A stretch of 64,000 nucleotides of DNA from Acidobacteriota bacterium (GTDB lineage: Bacteria; Acidobacteriota; Thermoanaerobaculia; Multivoradales; J023): positions 20,038 through 84,037 of the forward strand of contig JAJCXO010000164.1 of assembly GCA_029263395.1 (NCBI GenBank). The letters are read 5' to 3'. Shown here piece after piece: positions 8,953 through 18,598 of this stretch. How positions within the stretch are numbered: position 1 is the first letter of the stretch; each line of letters opens with the position of its first letter. The translations under genes and the position numbers were made by a program. Under the pieces are notes generated by a model, which saw only the letters and a program-made list of their open reading frames with translations, was not told where the DNA came from and searched no databases.

Positions 8953-9816
8953 TCAAATACTGTTCAAACGGCCACCGTCAACCGGCAGGCTGACACCGCG
9001 CAGGTAGGACGCTTGTGGTGACGCCAGAAAGGCAATCACCGCCCCCAGTTCCTCGGGCTGCGCCACACGGCGCTCGGGGATGGTGCTCTCCCAGCTCGCC
9101 TGGATTGCTTCGGCAGTGGTACCGGTCTGTTCGGCCAATTGCTGTTGCAGCGATTGCAGTCGTTCGGTTGCGGTCAGGCCGGGTAGCAGGTTGTTGATAG
9201 TGATGCCCGGTGGCAGCTCCCGCGACAGTGTTTTGGCCCAGGACGCGACAGCGCCGCGGGTGGTGTTGCTGACCCCCAAGCCTGGCAAGGGTTCGCGCAC
9301 CGAGGTTGAGATGACGTTGATGATCCTGCCGTAACCCGCTCGTCGCATGCCGTCGAGGGTCAGTCGCACCAAGAGGTGGTTGACCAGTAGGTGGCGACCG
9401 AAGGCGGCGAGGAACTCTTCCTCTTTGGCCTCGAGAATAGGTCCGGGTGCCGGGCCGCCGGAATTATTGACCAGCACGTGGACCGGCCCCTCACGTTGGA
9501 TCAGCCCCTCGACCGCGGCTTTCAGGCGTGGTCGGTCATCATGGTCGGCGACCACGAAGCGGGCCCGCGGTGTGCCCGCCCGTTCGAGCTCCGGCATCAG
9601 GCCCTCGAGGGCGCTGCGCGAGCGAGCCAGGGCGGTGACGTCGGCGCCGAGGCCGGCAATGGCGAGAGCGGCGGCGCGGCCGATGCCGGCGCTGGCGCCA
9701 CAAATCAGCGCATGTCGCGAGTGGAGTGTCGTGGCAGGCGAGAGTAGCGTCGCAGTATGATTGTCAGGTTGGCCAGTGCCTGGATGTGGAGTCTCAGGGG
9801 AGTGATTCATAGGCAT
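8953..9816 (-). CDS. SDR-family oxidoreductase lacking the YxxxK motif
   Basis: This 287-residue short-chain dehydrogenase has a cofactor motif GASAGIG (40-46), NNSGGP (117-122), a strand ending in NVISTSV with Ser170, and the C-terminal LRGVSLPVDGG typical of 3-oxoacyl-ACP-reductase-like SDRs. At the YxxxK position it reads S183-NTT-R187, so the catalytic Tyr and Lys are both replaced. A subset of SDRs with SNxxR at this site is known to me, so this looks like a subfamily trait and not decay. Substrate is unknown. GAGG lies before the ATG at 9816. It is divergent from the large glutamate dehydrogenase. Confidence 0.88.
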   Translation of the reverse strand: MPMNHSPETPHPGTGQPDNHTATLLSPATTLHSRHALICGASAGIGRAAALAIAGLGADVTALARSRSALEGLMPELERAGTPRARFVVADHDDRPRLKAAVEGLIQREGPVHVLVNNSGGPAPGPILEAKEEEFLAAFGRHLLVNHLLVRLTLDGMRRAGYGRIINVISTSVREPLPGLGVSNTTRGAVASWAKTLSRELPPGITINNLLPGLTATERLQSLQQQLAEQTGTTAEAIQASWESTIPERRVAQPEELGAVIAFLASPQASYLRGVSLPVDGGRLNSI

Positions 9817-10053
9817 TGCATATCATCCTCGTCCCGGTCCGGGACGGTCGTGCGGGAGGTTGAAGGGTGGCTTTCCCCGCAGTAGTAAAATCGGCTAGGC
9901 TCGCTCGGGTCGGTTGCTCGCTCGGGTCGGTTGAAAATTTTTGGCCGGTCGACTCTAATGACCCGCCGCATCGCTTCATAAAGCATACCGTTTCAGAAAG
10001 CATACCCGGACGTGGCGTAATCGCCGAATTCCTCCGGATAGGGGAGACGGGCA

Positions 10054-13000
10054 ATGAGCCCTGCACTCGAAGACAAACAGCTCTTGATCGATCATCTCGT
10101 CGAGCGCACGCTGGAGGTCGCGGTCGACTCCGAAGACGGCGTCGAGGCGTTCGTTCGGCATTGCTGCGAAGACCTTTCACCCGAGGATCTGCAGCACGCC
10201 CATGGCGACGATCTGGTGGATGGCATGCTCGAACTTTGGGCTCTGGGCAAAGATCGACCGGTCGGTAAGTTACGGCTGCGCATCTTCAACCCCGAGGCCG
10301 AGGGTGGTCGAGGTTCCGACCGGACGGTGATTCAGGTGGTTGGCGACGACATGCCGTTCTTGGTGGACTCGACCATTGAAGAGCTCAATCGGCGTGATCT
10401 CACCGTCCATTTGGCGATGCATCCGCAGCTCTCGATGCGTCGTGATGCCGACGGCGAGAGGGTCGATGTCGTGCGCCGTGGCCTCGAAGGCGACGACATC
10501 GTCAGCGAATCCTTCATGCATTTCGAAGTTGATCGCCAGACCTCTCCCAGTGTGCTGGTGGATCTCGAAACCGCGTTGCGTCGCGTGTTGGGGGATGTCG
10601 AGGCTGCGGTCGAGGATTGGCAGTCGATGCGAGGTGTCGCCGCCCGAGTGTTGCAGCGCTTGGAGGAGTCTCCGCCGCCCCACGCCTCAGATGACTCGGA
10701 CGAAGTGTTGGAATTTCTGCGCTGGGTTTATGAGGATCATTTCACCTTCCTGGGGTACGTCGAGTACGAGCTCGAGATCGAAGATGGCGCAGAATATCTG
10801 CGACCGCTACCCAAAACCGGCCTGGGTCTTTTGCGACGCCTCTCCCTGGGCGAGCGTGCGGTCAGTGACAAACCGTTGACCTCCGAAGCCTTGAACTCGC
10901 TACACGGTGATGGCCTGTTGAGGATTTCGAAGACCAATTCCAAGGCGACCGTGCATCGCAACGTTCACATGGACCTGCTGGCGATCAAACATTTCGACGA
11001 TCAAGGGCAGCTGTGCGGCGAGCATCGTTTCCTCGGCCTGTTTACGTCGATGGCCTACAGCATTGCGGTCGGCGAGATTCCGTTGGTCCGGCGTAAAGTG
11101 GCACGGGTCATCAATCGGACGCGTTTTCCACCGGTCAGCCATAGTGCCAAGGCCCTGCGTCACATCGTCGAGAACTATCCCCGCGACGAACTGTTCCAGA
11201 TGTCCGAAGCGGATCTCTACCGTTTTGCTTTGCGTATTTTGGCCCTCCAGCTGCGGCCGCGCGTTGCTTTGCTGGTCCGGCGCGACGAAGGCGGACGATT
11301 CGTTTCATGCATGGTCTATGTGCCTCGGGAGCGGCACTCCACCCACCTGCGGATGTGTATTCAGAAGATCCTCGAACGAGCGTTTGCGGGCCAGGTTTCG
11401 GCTTTCAACACCCGCATGTCGGATCGGCCGTTGGCACAGCTCCATTTTGTGGTGAGAACCCAGCCGGGAGCGAGTGAGGTCGACGTGGCGGCGGTCGAAG
11501 CCGAGCTGGTGGCTACGGCAAGATCATGGAGCGATCGCCTCAAGCAAGAGCTGGGCGGTGCTCGCGGACAGGAAACCGGGCTCCAAACCTGGCGTCGTTA
11601 TGGCGAAGCGTTCCCGAGTGCGTATCAGGAGCACTTCACCGCCGCAGATGCCGCACGGGACATTCCGGTGGTTGATCAAGTACTCGAAAACGGCAACCTG
11701 GGATTACGTCTCTATCGACGCCAAGGTGCCGTCATCTCTCGGTTTCACCTCAGGATTTTCGAGTTGGCGATCCCAGCGCCGCTGTCCAGTCTGTTGCCGA
11801 TGCTCGAAAATATGGGCTTGCTCGTCAACTCAGAGATCCCGTTCGAGGTTCGGCCGACCGGTGCCTCCAACCCGGTGTGGGTGCGCGACTTCGAGCTGGT
11901 CGCCGACGATGTCGACGTCGATCCCGAAGATGCTCAGGTACGGTTCGAGGAGGCCTTCACACGAGTTTGGACCGGCGAACTCGAAAACGATGCCTTCAAT
12001 CGCCTCATCTTGCGAGCTGGGTTGGCTTGGCGCCAGGTTGTGATCCTGCGCGCTTATTATCGTTACCTACGCCAGATCGGCTTCAATTTCTCGTTGCTTT
12101 ATGTCGCCCAGACGTTGGCCAAACATCCCGAGGTGGCTCGGTTGTTGGTTGAGCTCTTCGATACCGTGTTCAATCCGCAGCATGATCGGGTCGAGCTGGA
12201 CGACACGGTAGTTGCGAGGGGATCGATTGGCCGAAGTGACGCGGCTGATATGGGGGCCGCGGCCAACGCTGTTGTGCGGCGTATTCATCGGGCTCTCGAA
12301 AGGGTTTCGAGTCTCGATGAAGACCGCATTCTGTGGCGATTCCTGAACCTGATCCAGTCGACGCTGCGCACCAATTTTTACCAGTCGAACACGGATGGCA
12401 CCCCCAGGGGCTACCTGTCGCTCAAGCTCGATGGCCAGCGGGTGCGTAACCTGCCGCCGCCGCGACCGATGTTCGAGATCTTTGTGTACTCGCCACGGGT
12501 CGAAGCGGTCCATCTGCGGGGTGGGCCGGTGGCACGGGGCGGTATCCGTTGGTCGGATCGACGGGAAGACTTCCGCACCGAGATTCTCGGTCTTGTGAAG
12601 TCGCAGATGGTCAAGAACGCGGTCATCGTACCGGTTGGCGCCAAGGGCGGTTTCATCGTCAAGCGCCCCCCCCAGTCGGGTGATCGTGAGGAGATGTTGG
12701 AAGAGGGAATCCGGTGTTACAAGACGATGATCACCGCGCTGCTCGAGATTACCGACAACCGCCGAGGTGACCAGATTGTGCCGCCCGCAGACGTTGTGCG
12801 TCTCGACGGTGACGATCCCTACCTGGTTGTTGCTGCCGACAAGGGCACCGCCACCTTCTCCGATATTGCCAACAGCATTGCTCAGGCGCAGGGCTTTTGG
12901 CTCGGCGACGCCTTTGCCTCCGGCGGCTCGGTCGGTTACGACCACAAGAAGATGGGCATCACAGCGCGTGGTGCTTGGGAATCGGTCAAGCGTCATTTCC

Positions 13001-14922
13001 GTGAACTCGGCCGCGATATCCAGAGCGAAGACTTCACCGTCATCGGTGTCGGGGACATGGCCGGCGACGTATTTGGAAACGGTATGTTGCTCTCCGAGCA
13101 CACCCGTCTGGTGGCGGCGTTCAACCATCTCCACATCTTCATCGACCCCGACCCCGATCCGGCGACGTCGTTTGCCGAGCGCCGCCGTCTGTTCGAGCTG
13201 CCGCGTTCGAGCTGGCAGGACTACGACGCGACGCTGCTCTCACCAGGTGGCATGGTGTGTGACCGTCACGCCAAGTCGGTGGCCGTAACTCCGGAAGTCC
13301 GCGAGCTGCTGACGCTCTCCGACGACAACCTGACACCCGACGAGTTACTGCGGGCGATTCTCCGCGCCAAAGTCGACTTGCTGTGGTTTGGCGGGATCGG
13401 AACCTTCGTCAGATCGAGCCGGGAGACCAATGCCGACGTCGGCGACTACTCCAATGACGAGGTCCGGATTGCTGCCAACGAGCTCGGGTGCAAAGTGATT
13501 GGCGAAGGGGCCAACCTCGGGGTGACCCAATCGGGCCGGATCGAATTTGGGCTCGCTGGTGGGCTCGTCAATACCGACTTCATCGACAACTCGGGTGGTG
13601 TCGACTGCTCCGACCACGAGGTCAACATCAAAATTGTGCTCGACGAAGTGGTGGCGGCTGGTGAGTTGACCCTCGAGGCCAGAGATCGCCTGCTCGGTGA
13701 GATGTCAGACGAGGTGGCTGGGCTTGTGCTGATCCACAACTACCAGCAAACCCAGTCGATTTCCGTCACCCAAGCGCAGGGTTCGCAGCTGCTCGACGAG
13801 CATGCGCGCTTGATGCGAATCCTCGAGCGTGCCAACCTGCTCGATCGTCGGCTGGAGGGTCTTCCCGACGAGGCTACCCTCAGCGATCGTCGCCAGCATA
13901 AGAAGGTACTCACCCGTTCCGAGATCGCGGTGTTGTTGGCCTACAGCAAGATCTATGTTTTGAACGAATTGCTGGATTCCAGTCTGCCGGACGAGCCGTT
14001 GCTGGTCGAGGACTTGGTGCGTTACTTCCCGGAACCGATGCGGAAGCGTTTTCGGCCAGCGATCGAACGCCATCGTCTGAGCCGGGAAATCATCGCTACC
14101 ACCGTCACCAACAGCATCATCAACCGGGTGGGTCCCAACTTCGTCGTCCGTTTGACGGAGGAAACCGGAGCCCGAGTCTCGGATGTGGCGCGGGCCTATA
14201 CCGCCGCTCGGGACGTGTTCGCGATGCGTTCGGTGTGGGAAGAGATCGAGGCTCTCGACAACAAGCTGCCGGCTGATCAGCAGAACAAGATGTGGCTCGA
14301 CTCGATCCACCTGATCGAACGTGCAACCCGCTGGTTCTTACGTTACGGTGGCCGGCCGCTCGACATTTCGGCGTGCATCGAAGAATTCGAGATGGACATC
14401 GTGGTGGTTGCGGCGCAGCTGGTTGATCTGTTGGCGCCGCGGGCCAAAGCGAAGGTCCGCCGTCGCACCAAGCGTTTGCGTGAGCAGAAGGTGCCGCTGG
14501 AGTTGGCGACCCGTCTCGCCGGTATGGATATTTTGCCGTCAGCCTGTGATGTGGCCCGCTGTGCCCGGGATTCCGGGGTGCCGGTGGAACGTGTCGGTAA
14601 GGTCTACTTTGCGGTCGGCGAGCGGTTCGGTTTCGATCGCCTGCGGTATGCGGCGCGTCGGCTGAGCGGTGAGAGCCCCTGGAAGGCGGCAGCAGCCAAC
14701 GCCAATATCGAGGATTTGCTGAGCCATCAGGCAGCGTTAGCCCGTCAGGTCGTGAGTCATCCGGGCAAGGTCAAGGCAGCCATCGCCACCTGGGTTGACG
14801 AACGCGCCAAGGCGGTCCGTCGGCTCGACAATCTGCTGTCGGATTTTGAGGCCGGGCCGGTTGATCAAGCGATGCTGACCATCGCCGAGCGCGAGTTGCG
14901 AAGATTGGTCCAGGAGTCCTGA
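10054..14922 (+). CDS. gdhB: NAD-specific glutamate dehydrogenase, large (180-kDa) class
   Basis: This 1622-residue protein matches the length and order of the large NAD-GDH class. A long N-terminal half of regulatory, ACT-like character precedes a catalytic core with GGIRWSD (829-835), VPVGAKGGF with Lys864 and a Rossmann loop GVGDMAGDVFGNG from about 998, then a long helical C-terminal region. It oxidatively deaminates glutamate to 2-oxoglutarate and ammonia in the cytosol and usually works in catabolism. GGGGAG lies upstream of the ATG. It is monocistronic and divergent from the SDR gene. It is unrelated in architecture to the dehydrogenase fusion at 4180-7806, so the region encodes two different amino-acid dehydrogenases. 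Confidence 0.95.
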   Translation: MSPALEDKQLLIDHLVERTLEVAVDSEDGVEAFVRHCCEDLSPEDLQHAHGDDLVDGMLELWALGKDRPVGKLRLRIFNPEAEGGRGSDRTVIQVVGDDMPFLVDSTIEELNRRDLTVHLAMHPQLSMRRDADGERVDVVRRGLEGDDIVSESFMHFEVDRQTSPSVLVDLETALRRVLGDVEAAVEDWQSMRGVAARVLQRLEESPPPHASDDSDEVLEFLRWVYEDHFTFLGYVEYELEIEDGAEYLRPLPKTGLGLLRRLSLGERAVSDKPLTSEALNSLHGDGLLRISKTNSKATVHRNVHMDLLAIKHFDDQGQLCGEHRFLGLFTSMAYSIAVGEIPLVRRKVARVINRTRFPPVSHSAKALRHIVENYPRDELFQMSEADLYRFALRILALQLRPRVALLVRRDEGGRFVSCMVYVPRERHSTHLRMCIQKILERAFAGQVSAFNTRMSDRPLAQLHFVVRTQPGASEVDVAAVEAELVATARSWSDRLKQELGGARGQETGLQTWRRYGEAFPSAYQEHFTAADAARDIPVVDQVLENGNLGLRLYRRQGAVISRFHLRIFELAIPAPLSSLLPMLENMGLLVNSEIPFEVRPTGASNPVWVRDFELVADDVDVDPEDAQVRFEEAFTRVWTGELENDAFNRLILRAGLAWRQVVILRAYYRYLRQIGFNFSLLYVAQTLAKHPEVARLLVELFDTVFNPQHDRVELDDTVVARGSIGRSDAADMGAAANAVVRRIHRALERVSSLDEDRILWRFLNLIQSTLRTNFYQSNTDGTPRGYLSLKLDGQRVRNLPPPRPMFEIFVYSPRVEAVHLRGGPVARGGIRWSDRREDFRTEILGLVKSQMVKNAVIVPVGAKGGFIVKRPPQSGDREEMLEEGIRCYKTMITALLEITDNRRGDQIVPPADVVRLDGDDPYLVVAADKGTATFSDIANSIAQAQGFWLGDAFASGGSVGYDHKKMGITARGAWESVKRHFRELGRDIQSEDFTVIGVGDMAGDVFGNGMLLSEHTRLVAAFNHLHIFIDPDPDPATSFAERRRLFELPRSSWQDYDATLLSPGGMVCDRHAKSVAVTPEVRELLTLSDDNLTPDELLRAILRAKVDLLWFGGIGTFVRSSRETNADVGDYSNDEVRIAANELGCKVIGEGANLGVTQSGRIEFGLAGGLVNTDFIDNSGGVDCSDHEVNIKIVLDEVVAAGELTLEARDRLLGEMSDEVAGLVLIHNYQQTQSISVTQAQGSQLLDEHARLMRILERANLLDRRLEGLPDEATLSDRRQHKKVLTRSEIAVLLAYSKIYVLNELLDSSLPDEPLLVEDLVRYFPEPMRKRFRPAIERHRLSREIIATTVTNSIINRVGPNFVVRLTEETGARVSDVARAYTAARDVFAMRSVWEEIEALDNKLPADQQNKMWLDSIHLIERATRWFLRYGGRPLDISACIEEFEMDIVVVAAQLVDLLAPRAKAKVRRRTKRLREQKVPLELATRLAGMDILPSACDVARCARDSGVPVERVGKVYFAVGERFGFDRLRYAARRLSGESPWKAAAANANIEDLLSHQAALARQVVSHPGKVKAAIATWVDERAKAVRRLDNLLSDFEAGPVDQAMLTIAERELRRLVQES

Positions 14923-15019
14923 GGCGAGGGGGTACAAGCTGCTCCGTAGGTGGTCGAGGGGGAATAAACCGCCACGTGTAGGGGTTTAATGTATCGTTCG
15001 TCCAGAGTCCGAAAGCAGA

Positions 15020-15078
15020 GCTCGCGTCCTGCGAGCGTCCCTGCTCCGAATACAAAAAGCGTTGGCATTTGGCCAACG
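15020..15078 (+). promoter_or_regulatory. Two hairpins in the htpG leader
   Basis: GCTCGC/GCGAGC (15020-15036) and CGTTGGC/GCCAACG (15060-15078) can fold upstream of htpG, the second about 13 bases before its GGGAGG ribosome site. Neither matches CIRCE or a ROSE thermometer that I recognise. A role in heat-responsive translation is speculative. Confidence 0.3.
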
Positions 15079-15106
15079 GGAACCGATTGCTGGGAGGCCC
15101 GAACCC

Positions 15107-17218
15107 ATGACGCAGAAAACTGATACTCCGAACGAGGCGACCGAGGCAAACACCGAGGCCGCACCAGAAACCGAGCCTGCGAAGGCCAAGACCGCCAAGG
15201 CCAAGACGGCCAAAGCCAAGACGACGAAAGCCAAGGCCAAAACGACCAAGGCGAAGGCCCCCAAGGGCAAATCGTTCGAGTTCCAGGCCGAGACCCGTCA
15301 GCTGCTCGATATCGTCATCCACTCGCTCTATTCCAACAAAGAGATCTTCCTGCGCGAATTGATCTCCAACGCCTCCGATGCCTGCGACCGGCTGCGTTTT
15401 GAGACCCTCACCGAGCCCACGTTGATGGACGGCGCCGAGACCCTCGAAATCCGTCTCGAAACCGACGGTGATGCCCGTACGCTGACCATTTCCGATAACG
15501 GCATCGGTATGAGTCGCGACGAGGTGATTGCCAACATCGGTACGATCGCCAAGTCCGGTACCCGTGAGTTGATGCAGAAGTTGAAGGAAGGCGAGTCCGC
15601 CGAGTCGCTCGAAAATCTAATCGGTCAGTTTGGTGTCGGTTTCTACTCCGCCTTCATGGTGGCAGACACGGTGACCGTCGTCACCCGCCGAGCCGGCGAA
15701 GACAAGGCGACCCGCTGGGAGTCGAGCGGTGACGGCACCTACACTGTGGCCGACGATCACCGCTTCATGCGTGGCACCACCATCACCTTGCAGCTGAAGC
15801 CGTCCGACTCCGACAACGGGATCGAAGACTTCACCGATTTCCACACCCTGCAACGGGTCGTCAAGCGCCACTCCGACTTCGTCACCTATCCGGTGATCGC
15901 CAAACACCAGCGCGAGGAAAGCGAGAAGGACGAAGAAGGCAAAGAGATCGAGGGCAAAACTTCGACAGTGATCGAGGATAAAACCCTCAACTCGATGCGC
16001 CCGATCTGGACGCGTCCGGCCTCCGAGGTCACCGACGAAGAATACGCCGAGTTCTACAAGCATATCTCGCACGATTGGAACGAGCCCCTCGACAAGTTGT
16101 CGCTGCGGGCCGAGGGTCGGATCGAATACCGTGCCTTGTTGTTCCTGCCCAAGAAAGCGCCTTACGACCTCCACTTCCGGGATCAGAAGTTTGGCCTTCA
16201 GCTGTACGTGCGTCGCATCCTGGTGATGGACAACTGTGAGGACTTGTTGCCGCCCTACTTGCGGTTCGTCAAGGGTGTGGTCGACTCGGACGACCTGCCG
16301 ATCAACATCTCCCGCGAGATGGTGCAGCAGGACCGCCTCATCGGTCAGATGAAAAAGTGGTTGACCCGCAAGGTGCTCGATCACCTCACGACCATGGAGA
16401 GTGCTGATCGCGAGAAGTACCTCGAGCTGTGGGGACAGGTTGGCAAAGTTCTCAAAGAAGGCGTCGGCTTCGACTTTGACAACAAAGATCGCATTGTGCC
16501 GTTGCTTTACTTCCAATCCTCGGCGGATCCCGAGAAGCTCACCAGCCTCGCCGAATACGTCTCACGGATGAAGACGGATCAGGAAGAGATCTACTACCTG
16601 ACGGGTGAGAGCCGGGTGGCGGTCGAGAGCTCACCACATCTCGAAGCCTTCAAAGAGAAGGAGTACGAAGTGCTCTACCTGGTGGATCCGGTGGATGAGT
16701 TCGCCATCCAGGGGGTCACCGAGTTCGAAGACAAGAAGCTCAAGTCGGTTGGCAAGGGTAAAGTCGAGCTCGGCTCCGAAGAAGAGAAGAAGCAGGCCGA
16801 GAAAGATCTCGAGGAGCAGAAGGAGACCTACAAAGATCTCCTCGAGCTACTGCAGAAGAAGCTCGACGCCAACGTCAGTGAGGTACGGCTGTCCAACCGC
16901 CTCACCACCTCACCGGTCTGTCTGGTCAGTGGCGAGTTCGACATGAGCCCGCAAATGGAGCGCATGATGGCGCAGACCGAAGGCCTGGGCGGCATGGGCA
17001 TGGGTATGGGGCCGCAGAAGCGGATCCTGGAGCTCAATCCCAAACATGAGATCCTGGGCAAACTTCAGGCCGCTTTTGCCGAAGACCAGGAGTCGCCAGT
17101 GCTCGAGGATTATGCCTCGTTGCTGCTCGGCTACGCCTACCTGGCCGAAGGCTCGGATCTACCCGACCCTGCGAAATTCAATCAGTTGGTTGGCGATTTG
17201 CTGGTCAAGGGTCTGTAA
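15107..17218 (+). CDS. htpG: HtpG (Hsp90 chaperone) with Lys/Ala/Thr-rich N-terminal tail
   Basis: This is a 703-residue Hsp90-family chaperone. FEFQAETRQLLDIVIHSLYS begins the conserved N-terminal ATPase domain at about residue 57, followed by NKEIFLRELISNASDA, ISDNGIGM and FGVGFYSAFMV. Middle and C-terminal dimerisation domains follow to the end. The start at 15107 has GGGAGG upstream. The first 56 residues are unusual: an acidic Glu/Thr stretch and then repeated AKAKT/TKAK units like a histone-H1 tail. Ordinary HtpG has only a few residues before FEFQ. The acidic MGM-rich segment near the C-terminus (GGMGMGMGP) is also atypical. The chaperone core looks fully functional. Confidence 0.95.
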   Translation: MTQKTDTPNEATEANTEAAPETEPAKAKTAKAKTAKAKTTKAKAKTTKAKAPKGKSFEFQAETRQLLDIVIHSLYSNKEIFLRELISNASDACDRLRFETLTEPTLMDGAETLEIRLETDGDARTLTISDNGIGMSRDEVIANIGTIAKSGTRELMQKLKEGESAESLENLIGQFGVGFYSAFMVADTVTVVTRRAGEDKATRWESSGDGTYTVADDHRFMRGTTITLQLKPSDSDNGIEDFTDFHTLQRVVKRHSDFVTYPVIAKHQREESEKDEEGKEIEGKTSTVIEDKTLNSMRPIWTRPASEVTDEEYAEFYKHISHDWNEPLDKLSLRAEGRIEYRALLFLPKKAPYDLHFRDQKFGLQLYVRRILVMDNCEDLLPPYLRFVKGVVDSDDLPINISREMVQQDRLIGQMKKWLTRKVLDHLTTMESADREKYLELWGQVGKVLKEGVGFDFDNKDRIVPLLYFQSSADPEKLTSLAEYVSRMKTDQEEIYYLTGESRVAVESSPHLEAFKEKEYEVLYLVDPVDEFAIQGVTEFEDKKLKSVGKGKVELGSEEEKKQAEKDLEEQKETYKDLLELLQKKLDANVSEVRLSNRLTTSPVCLVSGEFDMSPQMERMMAQTEGLGGMGMGMGPQKRILELNPKHEILGKLQAAFAEDQESPVLEDYASLLLGYAYLAEGSDLPDPAKFNQLVGDLLVKGL

Positions 17219-17235
17219 GCAGGCGATCGTATGTC

Positions 17236-17418
17236 GGGTGGGCCTTGTGCCCACCCGTCTCGACCCGATCGTGTAGGGGTGGGCCTTGTGCCCACCCGCC
17301 TTGCCTCGGCAGCACCATCCATGTGATGTGATCGTCGCGGGCCGGGACAAGCCCGGCCCCTACAAGAGATACGCCGAAATGTATGGCGATCGTGTAGGGG
17401 TGGGTCTTGTGTCCACCC
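17236..17418. repeat. Cluster of four REP-like palindromes
   Basis: GGGTGGGCCTTGTGCCCACC-type hairpins occur at 17236-17256, 17277-17297 and 17398-17418 (last copy with two T changes). A related GGGCCGGG/CCCGGCCC hairpin lies at 17339-17359. Three copies are associated with GTAGGGG or its complement CCCCTAC. Palindromes of this type are common extragenic repeats. They fill most of the 405-bp gap after htpG and may stabilise or terminate its mRNA. Confidence 0.8.
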
Positions 17419-17535
17419 GACTGACGTTGTTTCGACCCGTCTGGACATTCGCCGCCAAGGAGGCGGATATTTTGTCTTTGACGAACCGTCTGGATGCCTA
17501 ACTTCAGCCTCCAACGTTAGTATAAGGTGGCATAC

Positions 17536-17588
17536 CTACCGTACGGTAGAACCGCGTCTATTGGTGAATCCACATGTGTTGTTATGCT
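17536..17588 (+). promoter_or_regulatory. Palindromic operator and sigma70-like promoter of the solute-binding protein gene
   Basis: CTACCGTACGGTAG (17536-17549) is a perfect 14-bp palindrome. TTGGTG (17561-17566) and TATGCT (17583-17588), separated by 16 bp, make a plausible promoter ending about 35 bp before the ATG at 17624. The palindrome would sit just upstream of RNA polymerase, so the binding protein could activate or repress. Confidence 0.5.
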
Positions 17589-17623
17589 GAACCAGTCCGA
17601 GTTGATGTTAGGATTCAAGAGAA

Positions 17624-18472
17624 ATGTTTGTTAAAAAGACGAATCGTTGGTGTCATTCGACAGTATTCGCAACTTGCCTATGTGTTGGGCTGCTTGTTCC
17701 CCTGACGATGGTGGCTCCAGACGCCGCTGCTACGACGTTGGCCGAAGTTCAGCAGCGTGGCGAGCTGATCATGTTGTGCTGGCCCCACCAACAGAGTGCC
17801 TTCGTCCGCCGTATGGTGAAGGAGTATGGCCAGGAAGGCCTCAACCGGTTTACCGGGGTCGACGTCGAGATACTCGAACGGTATGCCAAGTCGATCGGTG
17901 TCGGGCTGAAAGTGGTGCCGATGAAGAACAGCTTCTCGGAGCTCATCCCGATGCTGTTGGCAAGTGAAGGCGACATCATTGGCAGCTCGCTGACGATCAC
18001 GCAGAGCCGTAGCAAAATCGTTCAGTTTTCGCGTCCCTACCACAACGTCAAGAAAGTGGTTGTGGCGCGCAAAGGCAGCCATCTTCGCACGACTGCCGAC
18101 CTGGACGGTCATACCGCCGCCATTGTGCCAGGCTCCAGCCACGAAGAGGGGCTGAAGGCCCTCGGGCTCGATATCAAGTTCGAACCTGCCGGCTTCATTC
18201 TCGAGGGTTACACCGCCGTTGCCGATGGTGAAGCCGATTTCAGCCTGGTCGATTCTGGATCCGCGGTCCGGGTCCTGAAGACCCAGGCGGATCTCGGCAG
18301 CAAGCTCGAACAGATGTTCGTTTTCCCGCAAGACGACGAATACGGTTTTGCCTTGGCGCCGGACAGTGACCTCAAAGCAAGCCTCGATGCCTTTTTGGTC
18401 GAGCTGAAGGAAAGCGGCGAGCTCGACCGCATCAAGACTCGCCAAGACGAGCACGTTTATACCGGCGACTGA
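17624..18472 (+). CDS. Periplasmic solute-binding protein (SBP_bac_3 type)
   Basis: This 282-residue protein begins with a signal peptide (basic MFVKKTNRW, hydrophobic core, Ala-rich cleavage region near 36). The mature part has the bacterial family-3 solute-binding fold order: TLAEVQQRGELIM, FTGVDVEILERYAKSIG, ELIPMLLASEGDIIG, LTITQSRSKIVQFSRPY and DGEADFSLVDSG. Such proteins bind amino acids or other small solutes for ABC importers, or serve as sensors. No permease or ATPase gene is adjacent, so it is an orphan here. Lytic-transglycosylase (MltF-type) binding domains are similar, but no transglycosylase domain follows. Confidence 0.85.
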   Translation: MFVKKTNRWCHSTVFATCLCVGLLVPLTMVAPDAAATTLAEVQQRGELIMLCWPHQQSAFVRRMVKEYGQEGLNRFTGVDVEILERYAKSIGVGLKVVPMKNSFSELIPMLLASEGDIIGSSLTITQSRSKIVQFSRPYHNVKKVVVARKGSHLRTTADLDGHTAAIVPGSSHEEGLKALGLDIKFEPAGFILEGYTAVADGEADFSLVDSGSAVRVLKTQADLGSKLEQMFVFPQDDEYGFALAPDSDLKASLDAFLVELKESGELDRIKTRQDEHVYTGD

Positions 18473-18598
18473 GTCCAACCCGTCCGGCTGGTACTCGGCG
18501 AGGAAGTGCCCAACAGGCGTCAACGCTGGATGGCGGATGGCTAGTGCTCGTGGGTAGCTGGTGGGTCACACTCGATAGACGAGTGCGTCCGCTGCAGA

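Noticed and set aside
12067..13134. 355-codon frame antisense to the glutamate dehydrogenase gene
   Set aside because: It mirrors the codon structure of a strongly supported coding strand and has no family motifs.
15617..16516. 299-codon frame antisense to htpG
   Set aside because: Shadow of a conserved gene in high-G+C DNA.
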